From WRGT01 sp964450405 (lineage in GTDB: Bacteria; Spirochaetota; UBA4802; UBA5550): DNA of 64,000 nucleotides. A program made the translations under genes and the position numbers. Positions 23,192 through 32,276 of this stretch are shown here, in pieces (within the stretch, counting starts at the first letter, position 1; each line of letters begins with the position of its first letter). The notes under the pieces were generated by a model. The model did not search any database. It saw only the letters and a list, made by a program, of their open reading frames with translations, and was not told the origin of the DNA. The stretch covers positions 1-64,000 of the forward strand of contig CAYVCQ010000020.1 of assembly GCA_964450405.1 (NCBI GenBank), given 5' to 3'.

Positions 23192-26100
23192 ATGCAAGAA
23201 TTAAAGAAAGTTATAAATTTCGGTAAGATAAAATCTAAAATTGACCTTCCGAATCTGATTGAAATTCAACTAACTTCTTATGAGTGGTTCCTTCAGACAA
23301 AAACGGCCAAAAAAAAGTCTCAGGGTTTACAGGCTGTTTTTGAGGAAATATTTCCAATTGAAAGCCCTCATGATGATGTGGTTCTGGAATTTGTAAATTA
23401 CGAAATAGGTGCACCCAAGTATTCAGAGTATGAATGCAAGGAAAGAGATGTAACCTATGCCGCTCCTCTTAAAGCAACCATACGACTTATCAGAAAAGAT
23501 AGTATGGAAGTAAGGGAGCAGTTTGTATATATGGGTGATATTCCTCTTATGACAGAGAGGGGTACTTTTATAATTAATGGAGCTGAGAGGGTTGTTGTAA
23601 ATCAGCTTCACAGATCTCCCGGAATTTTCTTCTTCTATGAAGAAGATGACAGGGCATATAATTCAAGAGTAATACCTGACAGAGGTTCATGGCTTGAATT
23701 TGAAATGGATAACAAAGGATATATAGTAGGCCGGATAGATAGAAAGAAAAAATTCCCTGTCTCTCTGCTTATAAAATCACTTGGATATGAAACTAATGAA
23801 GAGATTGTTAAGCTCTTTTATGATATTACTAAAATAAAGCTTAAGAGTGAAGCAGATTATGAAACTCTTAACGGCAGACGCGTTGCTTCAGATGTAATCA
23901 GTAAGGCTACCGGAGAGGTCATTCTTGAGGCAGCTGAAAGGATTAATATAGATATTATTGACCGTCTCAAAGAGGAAAAAGTTACTGATATAGAAGTAAT
24001 TGAGTTTCCTAACAATAAAGAAGATGCGTATCTCAGTACTACATTTCAGGTTGAGCCGGAATTTATTAAGAAAAACATCCGGGTTGATGAAAACCATGAA
24101 TATACCACTTCTGAACTTGCTCTTCTTGGTCTTCATGCGGTTATGCGGCCGGGTGAACCTACAAACCTTGATAATGCAAAAGCCGAACTTGAGAGATTGT
24201 TTTTTAATCCACGAACTTATAGTTTAAGTTCAGTTGGAAGATATAAAATTAACAGTAAATTCGGTTTTGATGAAGAGCACGAAATACTCACAAAAGATGA
24301 TATAATCCACACTGTTAAATACATACTATATCTTATTGCAGAAGCGGATGGATATGAGTTTGAGCATACAAGCAAAAGCGGTAAAAAAGAAAAGAAATAT
24401 GTCTACACTATAGTTGATGATATTGACCACCTTGGAAACAGAAGAGTAAGATCTGTCGGTGAGCTTATCATGAACCAGATCAAAGTGGGCTTCCAGAGAA
24501 TGGAACGTGTTATCAAAGAGAGAATGACAATTCAGGATCTTGATGTTATTACTCCTCAGGCATTGATCAGTATCAAGCCTATAACTGCAGTAATAAATGA
24601 GTTTTTCGGATCAAGTCAGCTTTCACAATTCATGGATCAGACAAATCCTCTGGCTGAACTGACACACAAAAGAAGACTAAATGCTCTGGGACCTGGCGGT
24701 CTATCAAGAGAAAGAGCTGGTTTTGAAGTACGGGATGTTCACCCCTCTCACTATGGAAGGATGTGCCCTATTGAAACTCCTGAGGGACCGAATATCGGTC
24801 TGATTGTTTCACTCAGTACTTATGGCCGTATAAATGACTATGGATTCCTTGAAACTCCTTATAGATATGTTGAAAATGGAAGGGTAACCGATAAGATCGA
24901 GTACCTCACTGCAAATATTGAAGATAATTACTCGATTGCACAGGCAAACTCAGAGCTTGATGACAATGGTAATTTTGTTAAGAGTCTTATAGCATGTAGA
25001 AATAGAGGAAACTTTCCGTATAAAAAACCGAAAGAAATTCAATACATGGACGTTTCACCCGAGCAGATTTTTTCTGTATCAACAGGTTTAATACCATTCC
25101 TCGAACACGATGATGCAAACCGTGCACTTATGGGATCAAACATGCAGCGTCAGGCAGTTCCTCTTCTTACTGAAGAAGCCCCTCTTGTCGGGACAGGGAT
25201 GGAGGCTTATGCCGCTTATGACTCCGGAGTTCTTGTTATTGCAAAAAGAGGCGGCGAAGTTATATACGCTGACGGATACAAAGTAAAAGTTAAAACTTCA
25301 AATGGTGAAGTTGATGAGTATATTCTTCAGAAATTTAAAAGAACAAACCAGAGTACCTGCTTTAATCAGAAACCGATTGTCCGTGAAGGGCAGAAAATTA
25401 AAAGCGGAGATATCATCGCTGATGGACCTGCCACTGATAACGGTAAAGTTGCCTTAGGTAAAAACATTCTTGTTGCCTTCATGCCATGGATGGGATATAA
25501 TTTTGAGGATGCGATACTTCTTTCTGAACGTCTTGTTAAAGAGGATGTTTATACCTCAGTGCACATTGAGCAGTTTGAAATGGAAGCACGTGAGACAAAA
25601 CTCGGCCGTGAAGTAATAACACGAGACATCCCGAATCTGAATGATAAAGCTTTCAGAGATCTCGATGCTGACGGAGTTATAAGAGTCGGTGCATATGTTA
25701 AATCTGACGATATCCTTGTAGGTAAAGTAACACCTAAGGGCGAGCAGGATCTTACACCTGAATATAAACTTCTCTATTCTATATTCGGAGAGAAAGCTCG
25801 TGAAGTTAGAGATACCTCCCTGCGAGTACCAAATGGTGTAGAGGGGATAGTTGTTGATGTTAAGAGATTTTCTCGTGAGAATGGCGATGAGCTTGCTCCT
25901 GGCGTTGAAGATCTTGTAAAAGTATATATAGCAGATAAAAGAAAAATATCTGTTGGTGATAAAATGGCAGGACGTCATGGAAACAAAGGTGTTATTTCCA
26001 GAATATCTCCGGAATACGAGATGCCTTTTCTTCCCGATGGAACACCTGTTGACATCGTGCTTAATCCTCTTTCGGTACCTTCGAGGATGAACATCGGTCA

Positions 26101-26731
26101 GCTTCTTGAAACTGAGCTTGGCTGGGCAGCACATGAGCTTAATGTATTTATGGAGACTCCGATTTTTGATGGAGCAACAGAACAGGATATAAAAGATCAT
26201 CTTAAAAAAGCAGGGTTACCTGAAACTTCAAAATCTGTTCTTCATGATGGAAGAACGGGTGAGCCTTTCGAGGGAGAAGTAATGGTTGGATATGTATATA
26301 TCCTCAAACTTGCACACATGGTTGATGATAAGATTCACGCAAGATCTACCGGACCATATTCTCTTGTAACTCAGCAGCCTCTTGGAGGAAAAGCTCAGTT
26401 CGGAGGTCAGAGACTTGGAGAGATGGAGGTTTGGGCACTTGAAGCTTATGGTGCTGCATATACTCTTCAGGAATTATTAACTGTTAAGTCTGATGACATG
26501 CTTGGTAGAGCAAGAATCTATGAAGCAATAGTAAAAGGTATAAACTCAACTTCTCCAGGTATCCCTGAATCGTTTAACGTTCTTATTCAGGAATTAAGAG
26601 GACTTGCTCTTGATGTCAGAATCTACGACGATGTGGGAACAGAGATAAGTCTATCCGAGTGGAGTGAAGGTTTTACAAAGCCTAAGAGAAAGATTCATAT
26701 AGAAACTCTTGAAAACGAAGATTTTGAATAA
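23192..26731 (+). CDS. rpoB: DNA-directed RNA polymerase subunit beta
   Basis: 1179 residues, the compact form without the long E. coli insertions. The rifampicin-binding segment starts FGSSQLSQFMDQTNPLAEL and continues HKRRLNALGPGG. By alignment the residue equivalent to E. coli Ser531 is Asn497 (codon 24680-24682), with S522A and I530L alongside. The first change is the one linked to natural rifampicin resistance in Borrelia. The catalytic region GRHGNKGVIS is intact. AAGG lies before the ATG. Long structured gap to rpoC follows. Confidence 0.98.
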   Translation: MQELKKVINFGKIKSKIDLPNLIEIQLTSYEWFLQTKTAKKKSQGLQAVFEEIFPIESPHDDVVLEFVNYEIGAPKYSEYECKERDVTYAAPLKATIRLIRKDSMEVREQFVYMGDIPLMTERGTFIINGAERVVVNQLHRSPGIFFFYEEDDRAYNSRVIPDRGSWLEFEMDNKGYIVGRIDRKKKFPVSLLIKSLGYETNEEIVKLFYDITKIKLKSEADYETLNGRRVASDVISKATGEVILEAAERINIDIIDRLKEEKVTDIEVIEFPNNKEDAYLSTTFQVEPEFIKKNIRVDENHEYTTSELALLGLHAVMRPGEPTNLDNAKAELERLFFNPRTYSLSSVGRYKINSKFGFDEEHEILTKDDIIHTVKYILYLIAEADGYEFEHTSKSGKKEKKYVYTIVDDIDHLGNRRVRSVGELIMNQIKVGFQRMERVIKERMTIQDLDVITPQALISIKPITAVINEFFGSSQLSQFMDQTNPLAELTHKRRLNALGPGGLSRERAGFEVRDVHPSHYGRMCPIETPEGPNIGLIVSLSTYGRINDYGFLETPYRYVENGRVTDKIEYLTANIEDNYSIAQANSELDDNGNFVKSLIACRNRGNFPYKKPKEIQYMDVSPEQIFSVSTGLIPFLEHDDANRALMGSNMQRQAVPLLTEEAPLVGTGMEAYAAYDSGVLVIAKRGGEVIYADGYKVKVKTSNGEVDEYILQKFKRTNQSTCFNQKPIVREGQKIKSGDIIADGPATDNGKVALGKNILVAFMPWMGYNFEDAILLSERLVKEDVYTSVHIEQFEMEARETKLGREVITRDIPNLNDKAFRDLDADGVIRVGAYVKSDDILVGKVTPKGEQDLTPEYKLLYSIFGEKAREVRDTSLRVPNGVEGIVVDVKRFSRENGDELAPGVEDLVKVYIADKRKISVGDKMAGRHGNKGVISRISPEYEMPFLPDGTPVDIVLNPLSVPSRMNIGQLLETELGWAAHELNVFMETPIFDGATEQDIKDHLKKAGLPETSKSVLHDGRTGEPFEGEVMVGYVYILKLAHMVDDKIHARSTGPYSLVTQQPLGGKAQFGGQRLGEMEVWALEAYGAAYTLQELLTVKSDDMLGRARIYEAIVKGINSTSPGIPESFNVLIQELRGLALDVRIYDDVGTEISLSEWSEGFTKPKRKIHIETLENEDFE

Positions 26732-26903
26732 ATAGCGTGCCCTGATATAAGGCACATAGGATAAGGAGAATTTGTAGAAATATAAATTTTTCTTATTGGG
26801 GTCTAAGGATGTAAAATTCCTTGGAAAGCTTCCGCAGGGGAGCATCCCCGAAATCGCGAAACGAAGTTTCGCTATATCAAAAACTACTGTTTAAGGATAT
26901 ATC
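26732..26903 (+). repeat. Structured rpoB-rpoC intergenic region with stacked palindromes
   Basis: 172 nt containing GTGCC/GGCAC (26738-26742, 26752-26756), GGGG-AGCAT-CCCC (26837-26849) and a perfect GCGAAAC-GAA-GTTTCGC hairpin (26856-26872), ending 31 nt before rpoC. The GC-rich 26820-26872 part differs in composition from its surroundings. It could be an RNA processing or translation-control element, or an inserted short palindromic repeat. Confidence 0.5.
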
Positions 26904-29900
26904 ATGAGGGATTTTAACGATTTCAGTTCTATTCAGATTAAACTCGCTTCTCCTGACATGATCAGGGAGTGGTCTTACGGTGAAGTTAAAAAACCTGAGA
27001 CGATTAATTATAGAACTCTCAAACCTGAAAGAGACGGATTGTTCTGTGAAAAAACATTCGGAACAACTAAGGAATGGGAATGCTATTGCGGAAAATTTAA
27101 GTCAATAAGATATAAAGGCGTTGTTTGCGACAGATGCGGCGTCGAAGTAACGCATTATAAAGTAAGGAGAGAGCGTGGCGGACACATCGAACTCGCGGCT
27201 CCTGTTGCGCATATCTGGTATTATCGATCTGTCCCTTCCAGGATGGGTTTAATTCTCGATCTGACTGTTAGCAATCTTAAATCAGTACTATATTATGAAA
27301 AATATATAGTAATTGAGCCGGGAGATGCGGAAGCGGATGATATCAAGCGTGGAGACATTCTTGATGAAGAAGTATACTATGATCTTTACGATAAATACGG
27401 CGACAATTTTATAGCAAGTATGGGAGCAGAGGCGATTAAAGAGCTTCTCGCAAATATAGATCTTGATGAGGAATCAAGAGCTTTAAGAGCTGAGATAGAT
27501 GCCAAGGCTGCCAAAGATGCTAAGATAGATAAAAAGATTATCAAGCGTCTTGAAATAATTGAGTCATTTAAAGAATCAGGCAACAAACCTGAATGGATGA
27601 TACTTGACGTTGTTCCGGTAATTCCGCCGGAACTTAGACCAATGGTTCAGCTCGATGGAGGACGTTTTGCAACCTCAGATCTAAATGATCTTTATAGAAG
27701 GGTTATAAATAGAAACAATCGTCTTAAAAGACTTTTGACATTAAGAGCTCCTGAAATCATTGTAAGAAATGAGAAAAGAATGCTTCAGGAAGCTGTAGAT
27801 GCTCTGTTTGATAACAGCAGAAGAAAGAGAGCTGTTAAAGGTAAAGGAAACAGACCGCTTAAATCTCTCAGTGATATGCTTAAGGGTAAACAGGGACGTT
27901 TCAGACAGAATCTTCTTGGAAAACGAGTAGATTACTCCGGTCGATCAGTAATTGTTGTCGGTCCTGAACTTAAGCTCCATCAGTGCGGTCTTCCAAAGAA
28001 GATGGCAGTTGAGTTATTCAAACCTTTTATTATGAAGAGACTTGTGGACAAGGATTTTGTCCAGAATATAAAATCTGCTAAAAAAATGGTAGAGAATGAG
28101 CGTGACGAGGTGTGGGAAGTTCTTGAGGAAGTTATAAGAGAACATCCGGTATTGCTGAACCGTGCTCCGACACTTCACAGACTTGGAATACAGGCCTTCG
28201 AACCAACACTTGTTGAAGGTAAAGCTATAAAACTTCATCCGCTGGTTTGTCATGCATACAATGCTGACTTTGATGGCGATCAGATGGCTGTTCACGTTCC
28301 ATTATCTCCAAAGGCTCAGCTTGAGTGCTGGACATTGATGCTATCGACAAATAATCTTCTCTCCCCTGCAAACGGACATCCTGTAGTTGTTCCGTCTCAG
28401 GATATAGTTCTGGGGATATATTATCTTACAGATATGATAGAAGGGAATGTTGGAGAAGATAAATATTTTGATGATATAATTGATGTAATGAGATCTGTTG
28501 ACCATAAGCAGATAAGATATAGATCAAGAATCAATTTTCTTGTAGGTGAAGAGTTTGTTCAGACAACTGCTGGAAGGTTGATCTTTAATGGAATTCTCCC
28601 CAAGGGATATCCTTTTGTTAATAATGTTGTAACAGATAAAGGTATTTCTGCGATAATTGCGAAAACATTCAGAGAATTCGGCCCGAATGAAACTGTTAGA
28701 ATGCTTGATGAAATAAAAGAGACCGGTTACAGATTTGCAACTTTTTTTGCACCTACCATATCTGTTTCCGACATTAAAATTCCATCAGTTAAGAAACAGA
28801 TCATAGAGGAAGAAGATAAAAAAGTCGAAGTAATTGAAAACGAATATAGAAACGGATTCATCACTGATGAAGAACGTTATAACAGGGTTATTAACCTCTG
28901 GACTGAAGCTAATGAGAAGATTGCCAATATAATGTTTGATGAACTTGAAACGGATATGAACGGACACAATCCAATATTCATCATGGCAAAGTCAGGTGCT
29001 AGAGGAAGTAAGCAGCAGATAAGACAGCTTGCAGGTATGAGGGGTCTTATGGCTAAACCGAGCGGTGAAATCATCGAGGTTCCGATCCGTGCGAACTTCA
29101 AAGAGGGTTTAACTGTTCTCGAGTATTTTATTTCAACTAATGGTGCAAGAAAGGGTCTGGCGGATACTGCTCTTAAAACTGCCGATGCCGGTTACCTTAC
29201 AAGAAGACTTGTTGATATTGCTCAGGATGTAGTAATCAATCATGATGACTGCGGAACAACTGTTGGTATAGATATCTATGCTATTAAAGAAGGGGACATG
29301 GTTATTGAGTCTCTTGGAGCGAGGGTACTCGGCAGAACACTTCTGTATGATCTGATAAATCCTGTAACTGGTGATATACTATCGAAATCTGATGAAGTTA
29401 TAAATGAAGCCATTGCAGATATAATAGATGAAATAGAAATTGATTCTATTGAAATAAGATCGGTACTGACTTGTGAATCTAAACATGGTGTTTGTGCTAA
29501 ATGTTACGGACGTAACCTTGCAACATCACGTCCTGTCGAACTGGGTGAGGCTGTAGGTATTATTGCCGCTCAGTCAATCGGACAGCCTGGAACACAGCTT
29601 ACAATGAGAACTTTCCATATCGGTGGTATTGCTTCAAGATCGGTTGAAGAGAGTGAATTGAAATTTAACTATCCGATCTTCATAAATAATATTACTTCAA
29701 AAATGATCAAAACTGAAGAAGAAAAAATTATTACTGTAAGACGTGGATATGTTGTAGTTCAAAGGATTATCTCCGAGGTTGAATTTAAACCAAAGTCGGA
29801 ATTTCTTCTGGAAGATGGAGAAAAAGTTTATGCAGGAAAGGTATTTGCAAAATCTCCTGCAGGTGATGAGTACAGAGCTACCAATACGGGAATGCTAAGA

Positions 29901-31178
29901 ATAGATAAAAAGAAGGCTTTTATTATTGGAGAGCCATATTCAGTTCCGGTAAATGTCGGTACTGAAATTGTTGCAGAGCTTGAATTTGATAAGAAGAGCG
30001 GACTTTTTGAGCCTGTTCAGAAACCTTATCAGTCAAATGAAATCATTGCAGCTTTCGATCCATGGTTTGAACCTATTCTTACAGAGATAACAGGAAGAGT
30101 AGAGTTTGTCGATGTTGAGCTGAACAAAAGTTTACTTGAAGAGATCGACCCGATAACCAATAATAAGAGAAGAGTAATTGTTGAATATAAGACAGAGAAG
30201 CTTCAGCCCCGTGTAAATATTTACGGAAGCGGAGCTGAGCCTACGACTTATTTATTACCTAAAGGTGCAAATCTTATGGTAGAAACCGGGGCTACGGTAA
30301 ATGCCGGTATTGTTCTTGCAAAAATTCCTAGAGGTGCAGAAAAAACCAAGGATATCACAGGTGGTCTCCCGAGAGTTGCTGAACTTTTCGAAGCAAGAAC
30401 ACCGAGAGATGCTGCAACTTTAACAGCAATCGACGGAACTGTAACAATAGGCGATACAGCAAAAAACAAAAGAAAGATAATCATTACAGCCGAGGATGGT
30501 TCACAAAAGGAATACTCGATTCCGGTTTCAAAATTCCTTCGTGTTCAGGATAAGGATTGGCTTTCAAAAGGTGAAAAAATCGATGACGGTCCTGTTGACC
30601 CTCATGAAATTCTCAAGATCAAGGGACCAAGAGAACTGCAGAAATTCCTTGTTAATGAAATTCTTGAAGTTTACCGTCTACAGGGTGTTGCCATCAATGA
30701 TAAGCATATAGAAGTTATAGTAAGACAGATGCTTCGTAAAGTAAGAGTAACCGATCAGGGAGATTCAAACTTTGTTATAGAGCAAGTGGTAGATAAATTC
30801 GATTTTATCGAAGAGAATGATAGAGTTCTTAGAGAGGGCGGAAAAGCCTCTACTGCGATACCTGTTCTAATGGGTATAACTAAGGCTGCACTGAACACCG
30901 AGTCCTTTATCTCTGCTGCATCATTCCAGGAGACTACAAGAGTCTTAACAGACGCAGCAATAAAGGGTAAGATAGATCACCTGAGAGGTCTTAAAGAAAA
31001 TGTAATCATAGGACATTTAATTCCGGCAGGAACTGGAGTTAAAATCTATGACAACATGGATGTATTTCAGGTAACACCGGGAGATCTTGATGGAACTGCT
31101 CCTGAAGTTGCAGAATATGAAGAAGTGCCGAATGCAGTGGTTCCTGATGCTGTAGATTTTGAAAATATTGAAAAATAA
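26904..31178 (+). CDS. rpoC: DNA-directed RNA polymerase subunit beta'
   Basis: 1424 residues. The catalytic NADFDGD is at 453-459 and holds the active-site magnesium. The N-terminal zinc ribbon shows CYCGKFKSIRYKGVVCDRCG (about residues 58-77); a second cysteine cluster CESKHGVCAKC follows near 855. Trigger-loop and bridge-helix regions (about 675-915) look intact. AAGGA precedes the ATG. Transcribed with rpoB. Confidence 0.98.
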   Translation: MRDFNDFSSIQIKLASPDMIREWSYGEVKKPETINYRTLKPERDGLFCEKTFGTTKEWECYCGKFKSIRYKGVVCDRCGVEVTHYKVRRERGGHIELAAPVAHIWYYRSVPSRMGLILDLTVSNLKSVLYYEKYIVIEPGDAEADDIKRGDILDEEVYYDLYDKYGDNFIASMGAEAIKELLANIDLDEESRALRAEIDAKAAKDAKIDKKIIKRLEIIESFKESGNKPEWMILDVVPVIPPELRPMVQLDGGRFATSDLNDLYRRVINRNNRLKRLLTLRAPEIIVRNEKRMLQEAVDALFDNSRRKRAVKGKGNRPLKSLSDMLKGKQGRFRQNLLGKRVDYSGRSVIVVGPELKLHQCGLPKKMAVELFKPFIMKRLVDKDFVQNIKSAKKMVENERDEVWEVLEEVIREHPVLLNRAPTLHRLGIQAFEPTLVEGKAIKLHPLVCHAYNADFDGDQMAVHVPLSPKAQLECWTLMLSTNNLLSPANGHPVVVPSQDIVLGIYYLTDMIEGNVGEDKYFDDIIDVMRSVDHKQIRYRSRINFLVGEEFVQTTAGRLIFNGILPKGYPFVNNVVTDKGISAIIAKTFREFGPNETVRMLDEIKETGYRFATFFAPTISVSDIKIPSVKKQIIEEEDKKVEVIENEYRNGFITDEERYNRVINLWTEANEKIANIMFDELETDMNGHNPIFIMAKSGARGSKQQIRQLAGMRGLMAKPSGEIIEVPIRANFKEGLTVLEYFISTNGARKGLADTALKTADAGYLTRRLVDIAQDVVINHDDCGTTVGIDIYAIKEGDMVIESLGARVLGRTLLYDLINPVTGDILSKSDEVINEAIADIIDEIEIDSIEIRSVLTCESKHGVCAKCYGRNLATSRPVELGEAVGIIAAQSIGQPGTQLTMRTFHIGGIASRSVEESELKFNYPIFINNITSKMIKTEEEKIITVRRGYVVVQRIISEVEFKPKSEFLLEDGEKVYAGKVFAKSPAGDEYRATNTGMLRIDKKKAFIIGEPYSVPVNVGTEIVAELEFDKKSGLFEPVQKPYQSNEIIAAFDPWFEPILTEITGRVEFVDVELNKSLLEEIDPITNNKRRVIVEYKTEKLQPRVNIYGSGAEPTTYLLPKGANLMVETGATVNAGIVLAKIPRGAEKTKDITGGLPRVAELFEARTPRDAATLTAIDGTVTIGDTAKNKRKIIITAEDGSQKEYSIPVSKFLRVQDKDWLSKGEKIDDGPVDPHEILKIKGPRELQKFLVNEILEVYRLQGVAINDKHIEVIVRQMLRKVRVTDQGDSNFVIEQVVDKFDFIEENDRVLREGGKASTAIPVLMGITKAALNTESFISAASFQETTRVLTDAAIKGKIDHLRGLKENVIIGHLIPAGTGVKIYDNMDVFQVTPGDLDGTAPEVAEYEEVPNAVVPDAVDFENIEK

Positions 31179-31303
31179 GTAAGTAACTAATAAATTCTTG
31201 ACAAAATATGGCTGAAAATAAGCATTACTTGAATTATTAAATCAGCTATTTTTGTTAAGAATTATAATATTTAAATTTGTAGATAGGATTTATAGGAGTA
31301 GAA

Positions 31304-31678
31304 ATGCCAACAATTAATCAGTTAATAAGAAACGGAAGAGAGCAGAAGAATAAAAAGTCTAAGTCTCCTGCTTTGAAGCAGTGCCCTCAGAAAAGAGGCG
31401 TATGTACAAGGGTAATGACATTTACTCCTAAGAAACCAAACTCAGCGCTTAGAAAAGTAGCCAGGGTCAGACTTACAAATGGTATAGAGGTAACAGCTTA
31501 CATTCCGGGAATAGGACACAATCTTCAGGAACACTCAGCAGTGCTTATAAGAGGCGGTCGAGTAAAGGATTTACCGGGAGTAAGATATCATATAATAAGA
31601 GGAACACTCGATTCACTTGGTGTTGCAGACAGAAGAAAGAGCCGTTCTAAATATGGTACAAAGAGACCTAAGGCTTAA
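31304..31678 (+). CDS. rpsL: 30S ribosomal protein S12
   Basis: 124 residues, full length. The decoding loops PKKPNSALRKVARV and GRVKDLPGVRYH are present; both streptomycin-linked lysines (E. coli Lys42 and Lys87 equivalents) are the wild-type residue. AGGAG lies before the ATG. A TTGACA at 31198, in the 125 nt gap after rpoC, could be an internal promoter for the rpsL-rpsG-fusA segment, but I see no good -10. Confidence 0.98.
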   Translation: MPTINQLIRNGREQKNKKSKSPALKQCPQKRGVCTRVMTFTPKKPNSALRKVARVRLTNGIEVTAYIPGIGHNLQEHSAVLIRGGRVKDLPGVRYHIIRGTLDSLGVADRRKSRSKYGTKRPKA

Positions 31679-31716
31679 GTTCAATAATCAGATAGAATTA
31701 CAAAGAGGATATTTTA

Positions 31717-32184
31717 ATGCGCAGAAGAAGACCAGTCAAAAGAGAAGTATTGCCAGATCCAAAATACGGCAGTAAATTAATTTCAAAATTTGCAAACTGT
31801 ATGATGCTTGACGGCAAGAAGGGGATTTCAGAGACAATTCTTTACAAGTCTATGGAAATAATTGAAACAAAAACTCAGAAGAATCCAATTGAAGTTTTTG
31901 TTCAAGCTCTTGAGAATGTAAAACCTATGGTTGAGGTTAAATCAAGAAGAGTTGGTGGAGCGACATATCAGGTTCCAGTTGAGATAAGACCGGAAAGGAG
32001 ACAGGCTCTCGGTATAAGATGGATTATCAACTATTCCAGAAAAAGATCTGAAAAGACAATGTTTCAGCGTCTTGCGGGAGAGCTGATGGATGCATTTAAT
32101 AACACAGGTGCTTCAGTTAAAAAGAAAGAAGATACTCATAAGATGGCAGACGCAAATAAAGCATTTGCTCACTTTAAGTTCTAA
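31717..32184 (+). CDS. rpsG: 30S ribosomal protein S7
   Basis: 155 residues. Starts MRRRRPVKREVLPDPKYGS, with the conserved NCMMLDGKKGISE and GGATYQVPVEIRPERR segments. It nucleates assembly of the 30S head and touches E-site tRNA. GAGGA precedes the ATG. Followed by a hairpin at 32211-32236 and fusA. Confidence 0.98.
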   Translation: MRRRRPVKREVLPDPKYGSKLISKFANCMMLDGKKGISETILYKSMEIIETKTQKNPIEVFVQALENVKPMVEVKSRRVGGATYQVPVEIRPERRQALGIRWIINYSRKRSEKTMFQRLAGELMDAFNNTGASVKKKEDTHKMADANKAFAHFKF

Positions 32185-32210
32185 ATAAATAAAGTTCTTT
32201 TTTTCTAAAC

Positions 32211-32236
32211 AAATACCAGGTTATTGCCTGGTATTT
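32211..32236 (+). promoter_or_regulatory. Perfect 10-bp hairpin between rpsG and fusA
   Basis: AAATACCAGG (32211-32220) pairs with CCTGGTATTT (32227-32236) around TTATTG. No T-run follows, and fusA starts 41 nt later. More like an mRNA processing or stability element than a full terminator (inference). Confidence 0.6.
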
Positions 32237-32276
32237 GGTGTTTTAAGGTATGATAAATATTTAATGCAGGTATATT

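Noticed and set aside
25556..26200. 214-codon minus-strand frame within rpoB
   Set aside because: Longest shadow frame in the window, but fully inside the conserved beta subunit and without motifs.
31198..31226. Promoter before rpsL based on TTGACA
   Set aside because: The -35 is exact but no acceptable -10 lies 16-18 nt away, so it is only mentioned in the rpsL entry.
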